A model generated the notes under the pieces. That model saw nothing but the letters and a program-made list of their open reading frames with translations. It was not told the DNA's origin and searched no databases. Position numbers and translations under genes: made by a program. A stretch of 64,000 bases of DNA from Lepidostoma basale (lineage: Eukaryota; Arthropoda; Insecta; Trichoptera; Lepidostomatidae), in contig JAHDVF020000751.1 in assembly GCA_022606425.2 (NCBI GenBank), forward strand, positions 1,250,501-1,314,500, read 5' to 3'. Shown one piece after another: positions 40,150 through 50,486 of the stretch (its first letter is position 1; each line of letters starts with the position of its first letter).

Positions 40150-40447
40150 TTGTAAGTTCATAATTCGGTTTTTAGGTTGTTACAAGTAGGACAGCGTCAT
40201 CCACATACAATAGGCAGCTTAGTGACACTTCGCTCATTCTAGCACCTGCATCCAACCCTTTCATATCTTACATACAATTTTCCATATATTGATTAAACAA
40301 CCACGGGGATATTACGCAACCCCGCTTGATACCTTTATTGATATCAAACCAGGCTGTAAGATCCCCATTTACTCTGATACTAGCAGTGCTTTCCGTGTAC
40401 AAAGACGTAATTGCGGTGATCAGTTTTATGCTTATTCCACGTAAGTC
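40150..40447 (-). mobile_element. Reverse-transcriptase palm fragment, probably TTAG-LINE
   Basis: The minus strand encodes TESTASIRVNGDLTAWFDI, NKGIKRGCVISPWLFNQYME, one stop, and SEVSLSCLLYVDDAVLL. GIKRGC.ISP.LFN.YM and YVDD are RT motifs B and C, with a valine where YADD occurs at 59573. The SCLLY(A/V)DDAVLL match makes this the same family as the copy at 59555, and it is the only place where motif B is seen. The fragment ends against a plus-strand TTAG-LINE piece. Confidence 0.85.
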
Positions 40448-40522
40448 AGGAGAAATCGACGTGCGTGCATCATACGATGTATGAATGTTGAGGAAGCGAG
40501 AAACATGTCAGGAAAAAACATA
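40444..40522 (+). mobile_element. TTAG-LINE fragment
   Basis: The RRACMIRCMNVEEARNM-like block is cut by the SINE at 40523. Confidence 0.75.
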
Positions 40523-40870
40523 GAGGCCTTCGTGACAGAGCGGCAACAGCTACGACTGCCACGCTGAAGGTCCTGGGTTCGATTCCCGGCGATGAGAGTG
40601 TGAAAGAAATCACACTGTTTTTGGTCTGGTAGAATTCACATGTTATGATTCTTTCTAATTCTTAATCTTAATGTTTTTTTATGCTTCTCTTATAAATTCT
40701 TATAATGTAATCTGGAAGGTCTGTAATATTTGTGATTTTTATACAAATAAATTAAATGAAATGAAAATTAATAAAAATGGCAATAGACAAGCTGTCTATA
40801 ACATGTCATGAGCATCAATAGCTAAACAGTTGTAAATAGTAATGAGGTTGAAATAATTATTTGTTTACAA
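40523..40870 (+). repeat. tRNA-derived SINE with internal insertion
   Basis: The head GACAGAGCGGCAACAGC and box B GGTTCGATTCC are well kept. The body to GGTAGAATTCACATG is interrupted at about 40641-40790 by AT-rich sequence ending in AAATG-like repeats. TGGCAATAGACAAGCTG resumes the SINE. Confidence 0.85.
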
Positions 40871-40876
40871 AAAATA

Positions 40877-40999
40877 TGTTGCATGACACGATGTGTGAAT
40901 CTAAAGGAAACGAGAGAAGTGTGTCAGGAAAGAATATTGTGGAGGGACATTTTTTCTGCCTACCCCTTTGGGGATACGGCGTGATGGTAAACTGTTAAG
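40877..40999 (+). mobile_element. TTAG-LINE 3' end, short
   Basis: It runs from CMTRCVNLKETREVCQERI to FSAYPFGDTA, with the loop mutated to TTTG, then GGCGTGATGG. Confidence 0.82.
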
Positions 41000-41051
41000 T
41001 CAGTTAGGCTGTTGCAATGTTTTATACGGGTTTATTTTATATTAATTAAAA

Positions 41052-41205
41052 AAATCGGAAAAATCGACGAGCGCGCATGTTACGATGTATCAATGTAGAG
41101 GAATCTAGGGAGATATGTCAGGACAAAGCAGTATGGTGGTCCATTCTCTCTGCCTATTCCTCCGGGGAAACGGCGTGATGGTTGGTTAGTTTAGCTAGTT
41201 AGAAA
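41052..41205 (+). mobile_element. TTAG-LINE 3' end, short
   Basis: RKNRRARMLRCINVEESREI, CQDKAVWWSILSAYSSGETA, loop TCCG and a GGTTGGTTAG tail. Confidence 0.88.
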
Positions 41206-41317
41206 TTTTGTTTTAATTTCTAATGGCATGACCAAATTAATCTTATACTAAAAAAATCCAATGATTTTACTGAAATATATTCATGGAAGTTCATTTTAAA
41301 TAATACAACAACAATAA

Positions 41318-41545
41318 CAGAGCGAATGGACCGCCACACTACTCTATCCTGGCACACCTGTCTAGCTTCCTCCACATTCATACACGCACGTCGATTCTTC
41401 CTACTTCTAACATGAACAACCTTTAAAATTTGTTTAATTTGGTCATGCCATGTTTTGCTCGGTCTGCCTCGACTCCGTATCCTATTTACATCATTAACGT
41501 ATACTTTCTTAACCATTCTTTCTCCATTCATTCGCTCCATATATA
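41318..41545 (-). mobile_element. TTAG-LINE 3' end, subfamily B
   Basis: The plus strand begins ACAACAACAATAAC (tail complement). The hairpin and stop are deleted, then RSIRS, CQDRVVWRS, RRACMNVEEARQ, RPSKTWHDQI and MERMNGERM follow on the minus strand. An isolated HDQIN scrap lies at 41222 in the opposite sense. Confidence 0.85.
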
Positions 41546-41569
41546 AATAATAATAAAATAAAACAATGT

Positions 41570-41735
41570 TTTTATTTTATTAACAAATTCCACTTATTGT
41601 CTTTATTTCGACAGCGACCGGTTTCGCCGGGCTCGCTGGCATCGACAGACTGGCCCAGTCTGTCGATGACAGGGAGCCTGACGAAACCGGTTCGCTCTCG
41701 AAATGACTAAGTGGAAGTAGTTAAAAAAACTTAGT
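41570..41735. repeat. P4 palindrome
   Basis: CGACCGGTTTCGCCGGGCTC and CATCGACAGACTGG on the left mirror CCAGTCTGTCGATG and GACGAAACCGGTTCG on the right. The outer ends read CCACTTATTG and AAGTGGAAG. Half elements of the same family lie at 4725, 5299, 56341 and 58563. Confidence 0.82.
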
Positions 41736-41769
41736 TATACGAGTATAATTATCATTCAAATACACACAT

Positions 41770-41905
41770 TCGAAGTCGGAAAATACGACGAGGGTTCATG
41801 GTACGTTTATGAATGTAGAGGAATCTAGAGATATGTCAGGACATAGAAATATGGCGGTCCATCCTCTCTGTCTATCCCTCCGGTAAAACGGCGTGATGGT
41901 TAGTT
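41770..41905 (+). mobile_element. TTAG-LINE 3' end, short
   Basis: IRSRKYDEGSWYV-like then CQDIEIWRSILSVYPSGKTA, with loop TCCG and GGCGTGATGG. It is decayed. Confidence 0.8.
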
Positions 41906-42295
41906 GCAAATTGTGTTTTAGGTCAATTGACATTGTGGTATATTAAAAAATATATTGTAATTAGGGCATTCAGTGGTTTTGTTAGGATTTAGGTTAGGAT
42001 TTTCAAACAGTTTGTCCGGAATTCTGATACGAATTATTTTTGAGAAAGGAAATGAGTCGTGGAATCGGCAAAATGATAATCTATGAGTGTGTGACCGATG
42101 AGCGGATGTGGGAGAAAATATGCAAATGGATCCCGCATTATCGGGGTGAAAGTATTCTAATATCAAGACCAAATCTATCACTCTCATTCTGTTAAGATGA
42201 CATTAATTATTACATCCTGGTTGCTTTAGAAAAGTTTTCCAAATTTAAATATGACGTTTGTCAATTGTCTTCAAATAAATATTTAAAAAAATAAT
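41906..42295. other. No recognisable feature
   Basis: An 89-codon minus-strand frame (41918-42187) has no motif. No element ends are seen. Confidence 0.35.
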
Positions 42296-42780
42296 AACTA
42301 ACTAACTAACTAACCATCACGTCGTCTCCTCGAATGGGTAGGCAGAAAGAATGGACTGCCACACTTTTCTTTCCTGACATATTTCTCTCGATTCCTCAAC
42401 ATTCATACATCGTGTCATGCACGCGCGTCGATTTCTCTGAATCCTCACATGGCCGACATTCAATATTTGATTTATTTGATCGTGCCACGTTTTCCTCGGT
42501 CTTCCTCTATTTCTGGTTCCATTTACATCATTAACATATAATTTTTTTACCATTCTTTCTTCATTCATTCTTTCCATATGTCAAACCATCTTAATGATCC
42601 TTTCATTATTTTGTTCATGACACCATCATTCGCACCGCATTCACTTCTTATATTTTCATTCGACACTCTATCATACACAGAGTATCCACACATTCGTCTA
42701 AGAGATCTCATTTCTACTGCATTTATTATACTTTCATCCTTCTTTTGCCAGTTCTATGCTTCGCTTCCCCATACATAAGG
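42296..42780 (-). mobile_element. TTAG-LINE 3' end, subfamily A
   Basis: A (CTAA)n tail and loop TTCG, then a minus-strand frame from 42577 to 42317 that encodes MERMNEERM, GRPRKTWHDQI and LSAYPFEETT. One missing base at the FGHM codons separates it from MYGEA.NWQKKDES and GYSVYDRVSNENIRSECGAN upstream. Little decay otherwise. Confidence 0.93.
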
Positions 42781-42831
42781 TTTTATTCATATTTCATAAA
42801 AAAATAATTTAAAAAAATGTGTATATACTCG

Positions 42832-42972
42832 TACACCACTTTATTCTTTATTCTTTACAACAACCAACCGGTTTCGCTCCTCACATTCCTGACTCAGTGT
42901 CTTTTGTAACCCTGACGATGCTCCGGCGAGAGCGAAACCGGTTGGTTATTGTAAAGAATAAAGTGGTTTAAA
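42832..42972. repeat. P4-related palindrome
   Basis: CCACTTTATTCTTTATTC, TTACAACAACCAACCGG and TTTCGCT are mirrored by AGCGAAACCGGTTGGTTAT and GAATAAAGTGG. The centre has CCTGACGATGCTCCGG. Confidence 0.85.
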
Positions 42973-43544
42973 TACAAATTTACAAGTTTATAATATTATT
43001 TCTTCTTAAAGCAATTAAAAATAAAGAAAATATTATAAATAATCAAATAAATTTAACGTCAAGTCCAATCTTTGATTTATTTCCTTTGTTGTAAGTAATT
43101 ACCTGAACCCTAAAATGAACTTTAAATTTTTATTTTTAATTGATTCGTAGTATTTGTTATAAAAAGAGCATAAACGTTCCAAAACAAATATTTATAACAT
43201 CTGTCAAAATTGATCATTTTTGTAAACAATTTTATAATATTTTAAAAAACTTTATAATATCACTGAGGAAGGACCGGGTTGTCCGAAACATGTCTGATAT
43301 TTAATTTTATGTTAGGGTTGTATATACAAAGTATATAAAAAAGAAAAAGAAAAATATTATAATACTATATTTAATAATGTCGCACCACAAATAAAGTGCT
43401 TTATACGAAAGTAATATTTTCATATGAAGTACTCACTTTGTAGTTAGACATTTTAAACTTATACCTATAAAATATAAATTTTTAGATAAACTTAAACCAT
43501 GGAATTTCATAATGATGATTTTTTTTATGAATTTATGCACTGTT
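42973..43544. other. AT-rich, one GAAACATGT motif
   Basis: No gene is seen. AGGAAGGACCGGGTTGTCCG followed by AAACATGTC at 43266 is a half palindrome related in style to P1-P3. Confidence 0.4.
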
Positions 43545-43700
43545 TTTTCCACTTTTGAGTTTATTTTCCTCGGCATGTTTCGAAGGCTTTACACCTTCAT
43601 CATCGGGAGAACGATATAAACTGTGTTGTGTTCGAAACATGTCGAAAAAAATAAATAAACTCATAATTGGAAATAACCATGTTTTAATTCATAAAAAAAA
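43545..43700. repeat. P2 palindrome
   Basis: CCACTTTTGAGTTTATTTTC and GGCATGTTTCGAAGG lie on the left and TTCGAAACATGTCG on the right, with CTTCATCATCGGGAG in the middle. It is close to 1-120. Confidence 0.8.
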
Positions 43701-43975
43701 TATTTCACTTTGTATTTGACCAGGGTATGGTTATTATAATTATTGATATAATATAACTAGTTTCGCTTGGACCCAAGCTTCATCAGGGCAGTATAATAAC
43801 TCCTTACAAGTTCTTACAACCTCCTTATAAGTTTAAAACAATAATATTCTATTATTTGACACCAACTTTGTCAAGAATGTATGGAAAGATGGTGTGATAT
43901 AATACTTAACAGAGATAACTGGGAATTTGGTTTTTGTAACCAAGAGAGCGAAACCGGTTGGTTCGATAAAAATGC
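43701..43975. repeat. Half palindromes (GTTTCG and P4 type)
   Basis: ACTAGTTTCGCTTGGACCC with TTCATCAGGGCAG (43765-43800) and GAGAGCGAAACCGGTTGG (43943) are single arms of palindromic repeats in AT-rich DNA. Confidence 0.4.
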
Positions 43976-44393
43976 CTTACACATACCATTCTGTCTTCAT
44001 TCATTATTTCCATGTGTCTTAACCATCTTAACGACCCTTATGAAAAACCATAAAACTATGAAAGGATCGCTGCGTTGGTTCGGATATATGGAGCGCATGG
44101 ATGGAGAAAGAATGGTTAAGAAAGTATAATTTCATTATGGAGTACGGAGTCAAGGCAGACCGAGGAAAACATGGCATGATTTAATTATCAAAACCGAGGA
44201 AAACATGACATGATAAACAAATTAATCAAATTTAAAGGTTTCTCGTGTAATAAGTCGGAAGAATCTATGTGCGTGTATGACTCGTTGTATGAATGTGGGA
44301 GAAATTAGAAAGGTTTGCCAGGATAGAGTAGTGTGACGGTCCATTCTCTCTGCCTACCCCTGCGGGAAAACCCCATGATGCTTAGTTTGTTTG
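43976..44393. mobile_element. TTAG-LINE inverted composite (S-like minus, B plus)
   Basis: 43976-44045 is minus strand (RVVKMVKTHGN-like). 44056-44393 is plus-strand subfamily B: MKGSLRWFGYMERMDGERM, a small internal duplication of RPRKTWHD, CQDRVV and AYPCGKTP with loop TGCG. The 3' TTAGTTTGTTTG is a degraded tail. Confidence 0.82.
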
Positions 44394-44429
44394 TTTTAAA
44401 AAGATTTTTTACAAAAAATATATTTTTTC

Positions 44430-44770
44430 GGTGTTAGAAATATTATTTCGAATCACACTCGTGACGTAAGGGTTAAGTACGTTACTCGAAAATTGATAAC
44501 AATTTTTAAGGTTGGTCACGTTAGAAGTTGGAAGAATCGACGTGCGTGTATGACTCGTTGTATGAATGTGGAGGAAGCTAGAGAGGTGTGCCAAGATAAA
44601 GTAGTGTGGTGTTCCATCCTCTCTGCGTGATGGTTAGTTAGTTAGTTAGTTTTTTTAATTATCGAGTCTAGGTCGTTGTTGTAAGAAATATTATGCCGAG
44701 TCACACTCGTGACCGGCGTGGCGAGGGTTAAGTACGAGTACGTAACTCGAGAATTGATAACACGGAGTTC
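44430..44770. repeat. Direct repeats of about 75 bp flanking a LINE end
   Basis: TAGAAATATTATTTCGAATC to GAAAATTGATAACA (44434-44508) recurs, diverged, at 44680-44765 as GTAAGAAATATTATGCCGAG to GAGAATTGATAACA. A B-type LINE end lies between. This is far longer than a normal target duplication. Confidence 0.75.
44509..44656 (+). mobile_element. TTAG-LINE 3' end, subfamily B
   Basis: FKVGHVRSWKNRRACMTRCM, NVEEAREVCQDKVVWCSILS, then a deletion of the AYPCGE hairpin directly to CGTGATGG and a (TTAG)n tail. Confidence 0.88.
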
Positions 44771-45039
44771 CTCCGCTCTCGTTGGAGCGGTGCAAATAAT
44801 CGTCACCGGGCGAGAGACCAACGAAATACACCGGCAAACGTCACCGCCCGGGCGTTGACCCCGCGGGGTGAAAATCCCGACTCGGGCGACCAGATTTTTT
44901 TCAGTCTCGGCGCAACGGTAACATACGTGTACGTATCGGGCTAGCGGCAGGTAGACGTTTCGCCCATCCATTGTGAAATGCTCCATACGCATCGGTATAT
45001 ATTACGTACTTGTAAACACAAGATCTTCAACCGTAAATA
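44771..45039. other. GC-rich single-copy block
   Basis: CpG-rich to about 45000, with GCCCGGGCG and GACCCCGCGGGG palindromes. A 116-codon minus-strand frame (44992-44642) crosses the flanking direct repeat and has no motif. Confidence 0.35.
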
Positions 45040-46760
45040 AAAACCGACTAATTAATACGAATGAAAACGTATGTTTTCTAGAAGTTTAACTAACTAACTA
45101 ACCATCACGCCATTTCCCCGGAGTGATAGGCAGAGAGGATAGATCGCCAAAATAGCCTGTCCTGGCATACCTTTCGGGCTTCCTCTACATTCATACATCG
45201 TACCATGCACGCACGTCGATTATTCCGACTTCGAATGTGGCCGCCTTTGAGTAATTGATTAATTTGGTCATGCCATGTTTTCCTCGGTCGTCCTCGCCTT
45301 CTTTTCCCACTCACGCTGCTTGTGTACAACTTTTTAACCATTCTACTCTCATCCATCCGTTCCATATGTCCAAACCATCTCAGGGATCCTTTTTTAAATT
45401 TTATTCATGATGCAGTCATCTGCCTTACATTTCTTTCTTATTTCATCGTTCGGTATTCTATCATATAACGTTTTCCCGCACAAACTATATTTTATGGAAA
45501 TGATATTTTTCGTCTTACTTAGGCATTGTTAAGTGTAGCGAGAATCAAATATGTTCCTAATTGATACGAATGCAAACGTTTCTTTTCAAGAATTTTTATT
45601 ATATTATGTTGCCGGAATGACTTTTTTCGTCATACTATGTCATTGTCAAGTGTAACGAGAATCAAACAAGTTCCTAATTGATACGAATGAAAACGTATGT
45701 TTTCTAGAAGTTTTACTATGTAATTAATACGAATGAAAACGTAAGTTTTCTAGAAATTTTATTATATTTTATAGGAATGACATGTTTCGCCTTTCTAAGG
45801 CATTATCAAATGTATTACTTTTTAAACATTTGATAATGCCTTAGGACAAATACTGTTTTCTAGAAGTTTTACTATGTAATTAATAATAAAAACGTCAGTT
45901 TTCTAGAATATTTATTACTTGTTATGGGAATGACATGTTTCGCCATACTAAGGCATTATCAAATGTACTACTTTTTAAACATTTGATAATGCAAAAGGGC
46001 GAAACATGTCATTCCCATAAAATATAACAAAACTTCTAGAAAACTGACGTTTTCATGCGTATTAATTTAATATGGAGTTTTACATAATTGTTCAAGAAAC
46101 AGTAACCAAGTTTTACTATGTTTTATGGAAATGACATTTTTCACCATGCTAAGGCATTGTCAAGTATATCGAGAATCAAATGCAGTGCTAATTAATACGA
46201 ATGAAAACGTATGTTTTCTAGAAGTTTTACTATATTTTATGGAAATGATATTTTTCGTCTTACTTAGGCATTGTTAAGTGTAGCGAGAATCAAATAAGTT
46301 CCTAATTGATACGAATGCAAACGTTTATTTTCAAGAAGTTTTATTATATGTTACCGGAATGACATTTTTCGTCATAGTAAGGCATTGTCAAGTGTTACGA
46401 GAATCAAATAAGTTCCTAATTAATACGAACGAAAACGTTTTGTTTTCTAGAAGGTTTATTATATTTTATGAGAATGGCGTTTGTCGGCAAGCTAAGGCAT
46501 TATCAAATTTAGCAAGAATCAAATGCATTGCTAATTCATACAAATGAAAACGTCTGTCTTCTAGAAGTTTTATTACAATATATATAATGGGAAAGACATG
46601 TTACGCCTTTCTAAGTCATTATCAAATATCATTTGATAATGCCTTAGCAAAGCGAAACGTATATTTTCATAAAACATAATAAAAATTATATAAAACAGAT
46701 GTTTTAATTCGTATTATTTATTTAATATGAAGTTTTACATATTTTTTTAAGAAACAAATA
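45040..46760. repeat. Tandem array of P1-derived monomers (about 115 bp)
   Basis: At least eight partial or full monomers, each with GAATGAAAACGT, TTTTCTAGAAGTTTTA, GGAATGACAT and AAGGCATTGTC-like blocks, start near 45480, 45592, 45753, 45908, 46110, 46222, 46338, 46455 and 46566. Some units keep the full hairpin (45770-45850, 45930-46060, 46590-46700). Others are single arms. A C-type LINE splits the first unit. Confidence 0.85.
45086..45479 (-). mobile_element. TTAG-LINE 3' end, subfamily C, inside the P1 array
   Basis: A (CTAA)n tail, hairpin loop TCCG, then MERMDESRM to LSAYHSGEMA in a minus-strand frame (45365-45105), preceded by DDCIMNKIKKGSL. P1 sequence GAAGTTT lies to the left and ACTATATTTTATGG to the right. 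Confidence 0.92.
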
Positions 46761-46847
46761 ACAAATAATTTAAAATCTAGTGAAAACGTTTGTTTCCTAG
46801 AAGTTTTATTGTGTTATACATGTTTCATCTTGCTAGGGAATTATCTT

Positions 46848-46976
46848 CTTCTTCTCCTTCCTGGTGTCGTGTCAGGTCCCCACGATGTTGACTACCACTA
46901 GAGAGTAGACGTCTCTGTCCTGGGCAAACACCCCTGACCTCTTTGATTATGTGTCAACTTTATCTTCTTCTCATTA
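46848..46976 (-). mobile_element. Probable LINE 3' end, (GAA)n tail
   Basis: CTTCTTCTCC on the plus strand is the complement of a GAA tail. The following 110 bases differ from other GAA-LINEs in the window and have no clear motif. Confidence 0.4.
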
Positions 46977-47285
46977 TTGTAGATCTTGCGATCTGTTTAT
47001 ACAGGATATTAAATTTCTTCCTGTGATGAAGACGTCAAACATTCTCTCCATCTTTTTGGTGGTCGTCCAGTTGATCGACGGTCCTGAGCATCTTGCATCA
47101 CGATCTTAGAAATCGTCACTAGATCCATCCTCTCAGTGTGGTCTCTTCAGAATCGTCTTCTCTGTCTACTCCATCTCACATTATCATTAATTTGGTAGAA
47201 TCTGCGAATATCTTCGTTGGATATCCTATCTCTAAGGGTTATACGATAGGTCGCAATGTTTTCATTTCTGCTACTTTTTAGGAAA
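46977..47285 (-). mobile_element. GAA-LINE 3' end with GNRA-like hairpin
   Basis: The hairpin AGATC-GCAA-GATCT (46981-46994) precedes the GAGAAGAAG tail on the minus strand. Upstream lie segments equivalent to RRPGRPPKRWRE-type and RRFWRDH..RMD in the 51868 copy, in broken frames. Confidence 0.72.
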
Positions 47286-47935
47286 TGTGTGGTTGTGACA
47301 GTGTTTACTTAATTAAAACATAAATTTTCTGTCGAAGTTTCAAATTGATGTTTTCATCATTCATTAGACTTGACTTAATATTTTTATTATAATTAATGTC
47401 GGTTGAATACTTACATCAATTTTTAAAACTTACCAATATCAAAATGGCGTTATATAACATTTGACAATAGGAATGTTTATTAAATTCAGATTTGTAAAAC
47501 ACATGTTGCTATTATTAGACTTTTTTTTAAATAATTCGTATTTCGAATGTGGCAGCTGGCATTTCGTCATCTGGTCACGTTGGTTCAGAGGTCATTGACG
47601 TATATTTTTTAACTAGAAGGAATAAAAAAAAATGTCAAATGTACCAACTTATATATTCTATAATATATAATAATATATTCGTTATAACTTTGTGTTACGG
47701 ATTCGTTGAACAATGATCTTTTTTAAACTTTGTGTTCATCACGAACTATATTTAAAAAAATTAATTAGAAAAAAAAAGAAATATGTTTCAAACACAGAAG
47801 CCCTTCACCAATGTGATTAATATTTTTAGACAAATTTTATGAATGTGGTCAGTTTTGACAGATATGAAAATATATATTTTTAGAACGTTTATGCATTTGT
47901 TATTACAAATATTTTGAATAAATCTAAAATTTCAT
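47286..47935. other. AT-rich, no gene
   Basis: Only a half palindrome (ATATGTTTCAAACACAGAAG at 47782) is notable. Confidence 0.4.
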
Positions 47936-47939
47936 TTTT

Positions 47940-48085
47940 AAAATTTAAAGTGACATTTGATAATGCCTTAGAAGGGCGAAACATGTCAATACCATAAAAT
48001 ATAATAAATCTTCTAGAAAACTGACGTTTTCATTCGTATTAATTATTTAATATGGAGTTTTAAATCATTGTTCAAGAAAAAAATA
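47940..48085. repeat. P1 right half
   Basis: ATTTGATAATGCCTTAG, GGGCGAAACATGTC, AATCTTCTAGAAAACTGACG and ATATGGAGTTTTAAATC are present. The left arm is missing. Confidence 0.8.
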
Positions 48086-48395
48086 TATATATATTCTTAT
48101 TGGGGTCTAGATATTAATCTTGCAACAGAATCAATTATTAGACTTAAAGTTAAATTTATTTGATTTTTTTTATCAATTTTATTTATTATTTTGTTGATGT
48201 TTCATTCCATCAGCAGAACACGAAGATTTCATTCAATCAAATTATATAGGAAAGGTTTTTCTTGAACGCCCTGTACCATTTGAGAAGTATACTTTATTTT
48301 TAGACATCCGTTATTTCTTACTGATCTACGTCAACTGATGACGTCATTATTGCATCGCTATGGCGAAATTTCCGGTCACCGCCAAACTGACGATG
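48086..48395. other. AT-rich, no feature
   Basis: I see no element or gene here. Confidence 0.35.
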
Positions 48396-48730
48396 CATAT
48401 AATTAGTGAAACCCGATGCTTGGGTGAAAGATGTTCGTCATTTGAACAGTGAACCCTTGCGGAAAAATATTTTCTTCTTTTTTGAGAGCTTTGGTCTGTT
48501 TCTGTAGTCCATCCATCTGTTTGGTCTTGCGGTCTTCCGGGGGGACGGTAGCCATCAAGAATATGATGCACCACTTGGAATTCTGGAGGGATCCACCATC
48601 TACCACCACCACTAGGCGACCGTCTCTCACGGTGCTCGTTATAAGGGGCTGCTGGGTCATCGTACGGATCTCTTGGTTAGTCCTATGCTTCCAAGTTCCC
48701 GCTGCAACACCGGGTCTGGGGATATAGCGT
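48396..48730 (-). mobile_element. LINE C-terminal fragment
   Basis: Minus-strand frames read VHHILDGYRPPGRPQDQTD and an alternative with GLQKQTKALKKEENIFPQG. R.PGRP followed by Q(K)QT resembles the GRP.-containing C-terminus of GAA-LINEs such as 58010. No tail is seen. Confidence 0.5.
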
Positions 48731-49157
48731 AGCGAAAGCCTGTATTATATATAAGAAGATAAAAAAGATGAAGTCTGCAACGATCTCCAAAACGTCTGTT
48801 CATGAAAGACAAGCTACATCGATATACCCAAGATCTTAGAAATCATGCTATAGAATTAAGAGAGTTTGGTAGATTATTTTTTTAATTTTCGCATGGCATT
48901 TCGCAAGAATGTCGCATCAATCTATTCCAGTATATCATCACTCCGTGTGTAAGAGAAGTGTGGGCGTTGGTCTTTATTTGCGAAATCGGGTTACTGACCC
49001 CTTCCGTGATACTTTTTCAGGGCGATATAGCTTCCATTTAGCAAGAAAAATACTAGGTAGTACCTAAAAGTTCGTTTTAAAAAAAAAACAGCGATTTCCA
49101 TAACACATACAGAAAAGTGATCAAATACAGTAGAAATAAAAATATTTCTAACTATCT
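48731..49157. other. No recognisable gene
   Basis: Unassigned. It leads into a D-element end at 49158. Confidence 0.35.
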
Positions 49158-49175
49158 TATTTTGAATGTATACAA

Positions 49176-50486
49176 TCGTGTGTCGAAAACTATAGACCGG
49201 TTGCAATATTGTCAGCCCCTGCTAAGGCATTCGAATCATTGATCCATTCAGTTATTAATCCAAAAATTGAACCCTTCGTGGTCAATGAGCAACATGGTTT
49301 CAGACCGGCACGTTCTACCAATACGAATCTTATGGTATTCACAAATTTCGTCTCGAAATCCCTGGATAAAGGTTTTCAAGTTGACTGTGCATACAGTGAT
49401 TTCTCAAAAGCTTTTGACAAAGTTGATCATTCAATTCTTTTAACTAAACTTCGTAAAATTGGTCTAAGTGATACCTTAGTCCAATTTTTCAATAGTTACC
49501 TCTCCAATAGACAACAATTCGTAGCTTATGGACTCTTCCAATCCAATCAGTTCTCCACACCTTCTGGAGTTCCTCAGGGTTCCATCCTAGGGCCGTTGTT
49601 ATTTACAATTTTTATAAATGATATTACTAAAAATATCAAATATTCCAATAGCCTCTTGTTTGCCGACGATTTAAAAATATTTCGAGAAATTAAATCTGTC
49701 GACGATTGTTTTAAACTCCAAAAAGACATTCACAGCGTCTTGGAATGGAGTAAAAGAAACAAATTGTATTTTAATATATCGAAGTGTTTCATCATGTCCT
49801 ATACTAGGGCTCGCACGACGATCTATCACAGCTATACAATGGATGGTATATCACTGGATAGGACTACGTCTTCGAAAGATTTGGGAGTTACATTCGATCC
49901 TAAATTATCTTTCAGTCTTCATATTACTTCAGTAAGTAATAGCTCCCATAAGATTTTGGGATTTGTTCTTAGGAATGGGAAAGATTTTACCAATTCAAAA
50001 GTTCTGAAGTTATTGTATAACTCTTTGGTAAGAAGTCGGTTGGAATTTGGTACACTGGTGTGGGCACCACATGAAAATAAATATTGCCTGTTGATTGAAA
50101 AGGTACAAAAAAAGTTCTTACGTTTTTTGTACCTCAAAGATAACGGTTATTACCCCTGGCTGTACCCAACTGATTTCTTGCTGGGTATGCTGGACTACCA
50201 ATCATTAGAAATTAGACGAACTATCCATTTGGGTGTTCATTTTTTTCAACTGATTCGTGGTCGAATACATAACTCGGATATTTTGAATGACTTGACTTTG
50301 TTTGTCCCTGACAATTATCTGCGACAAAGGCAACATAGATTATTTCACCTGCCACTGTGTAGAACCAATTTACCTAAAGTTATGCCCGTGGGCAGGGCAA
50401 TAATCCTTCTAAACCGCATCTCTTCGGATGTGGACATCTTTCACGATAGTGAGGCTTCCCTCAGAAAACATCTATCTCTTAAATAA
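49176..50486 (+). CDS. Reverse transcriptase of CR1/Jockey-like LINE (partial ORF2)
   Basis: This is an uninterrupted frame to the stop at 50484. There is no true start: it enters at VENYRPVAILSAPAKAFES, RT block 0/1. Then come HGFRPARSTNTNLMVF, motif A with the catalytic Asp in DCAYSDFSKAFDKVDHSIL, motif B SGVPQGSILGPLLF, motif C LLFADDLKIF with both Asp, KDLGVTFDPKLSF, the thumb YNSLVRSRLEFGTLVW, and a C-terminal LFVPDNYLRQRQHRLFHL. It copies element RNA at a nicked target. All visible catalytic residues are intact, but the missing endonuclease makes it non-autonomous. The clade within the CR1/Jockey group is not settled. Confidence 0.93.
   Translation, partial: SCVENYRPVAILSAPAKAFESLIHSVINPKIEPFVVNEQHGFRPARSTNTNLMVFTNFVSKSLDKGFQVDCAYSDFSKAFDKVDHSILLTKLRKIGLSDTLVQFFNSYLSNRQQFVAYGLFQSNQFSTPSGVPQGSILGPLLFTIFINDITKNIKYSNSLLFADDLKIFREIKSVDDCFKLQKDIHSVLEWSKRNKLYFNISKCFIMSYTRARTTIYHSYTMDGISLDRTTSSKDLGVTFDPKLSFSLHITSVSNSSHKILGFVLRNGKDFTNSKVLKLLYNSLVRSRLEFGTLVWAPHENKYCLLIEKVQKKFLRFLYLKDNGYYPWLYPTDFLLGMLDYQSLEIRRTIHLGVHFFQLIRGRIHNSDILNDLTLFVPDNYLRQRQHRLFHLPLCRTNLPKVMPVGRAIILLNRISSDVDIFHDSEASLRKHLSLK

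Noticed and set aside
45040..46760. CRISPR array
   Set aside because: The repeats are long, diverged, palindromic monomers without unique spacers of constant length, and the genome is eukaryotic.
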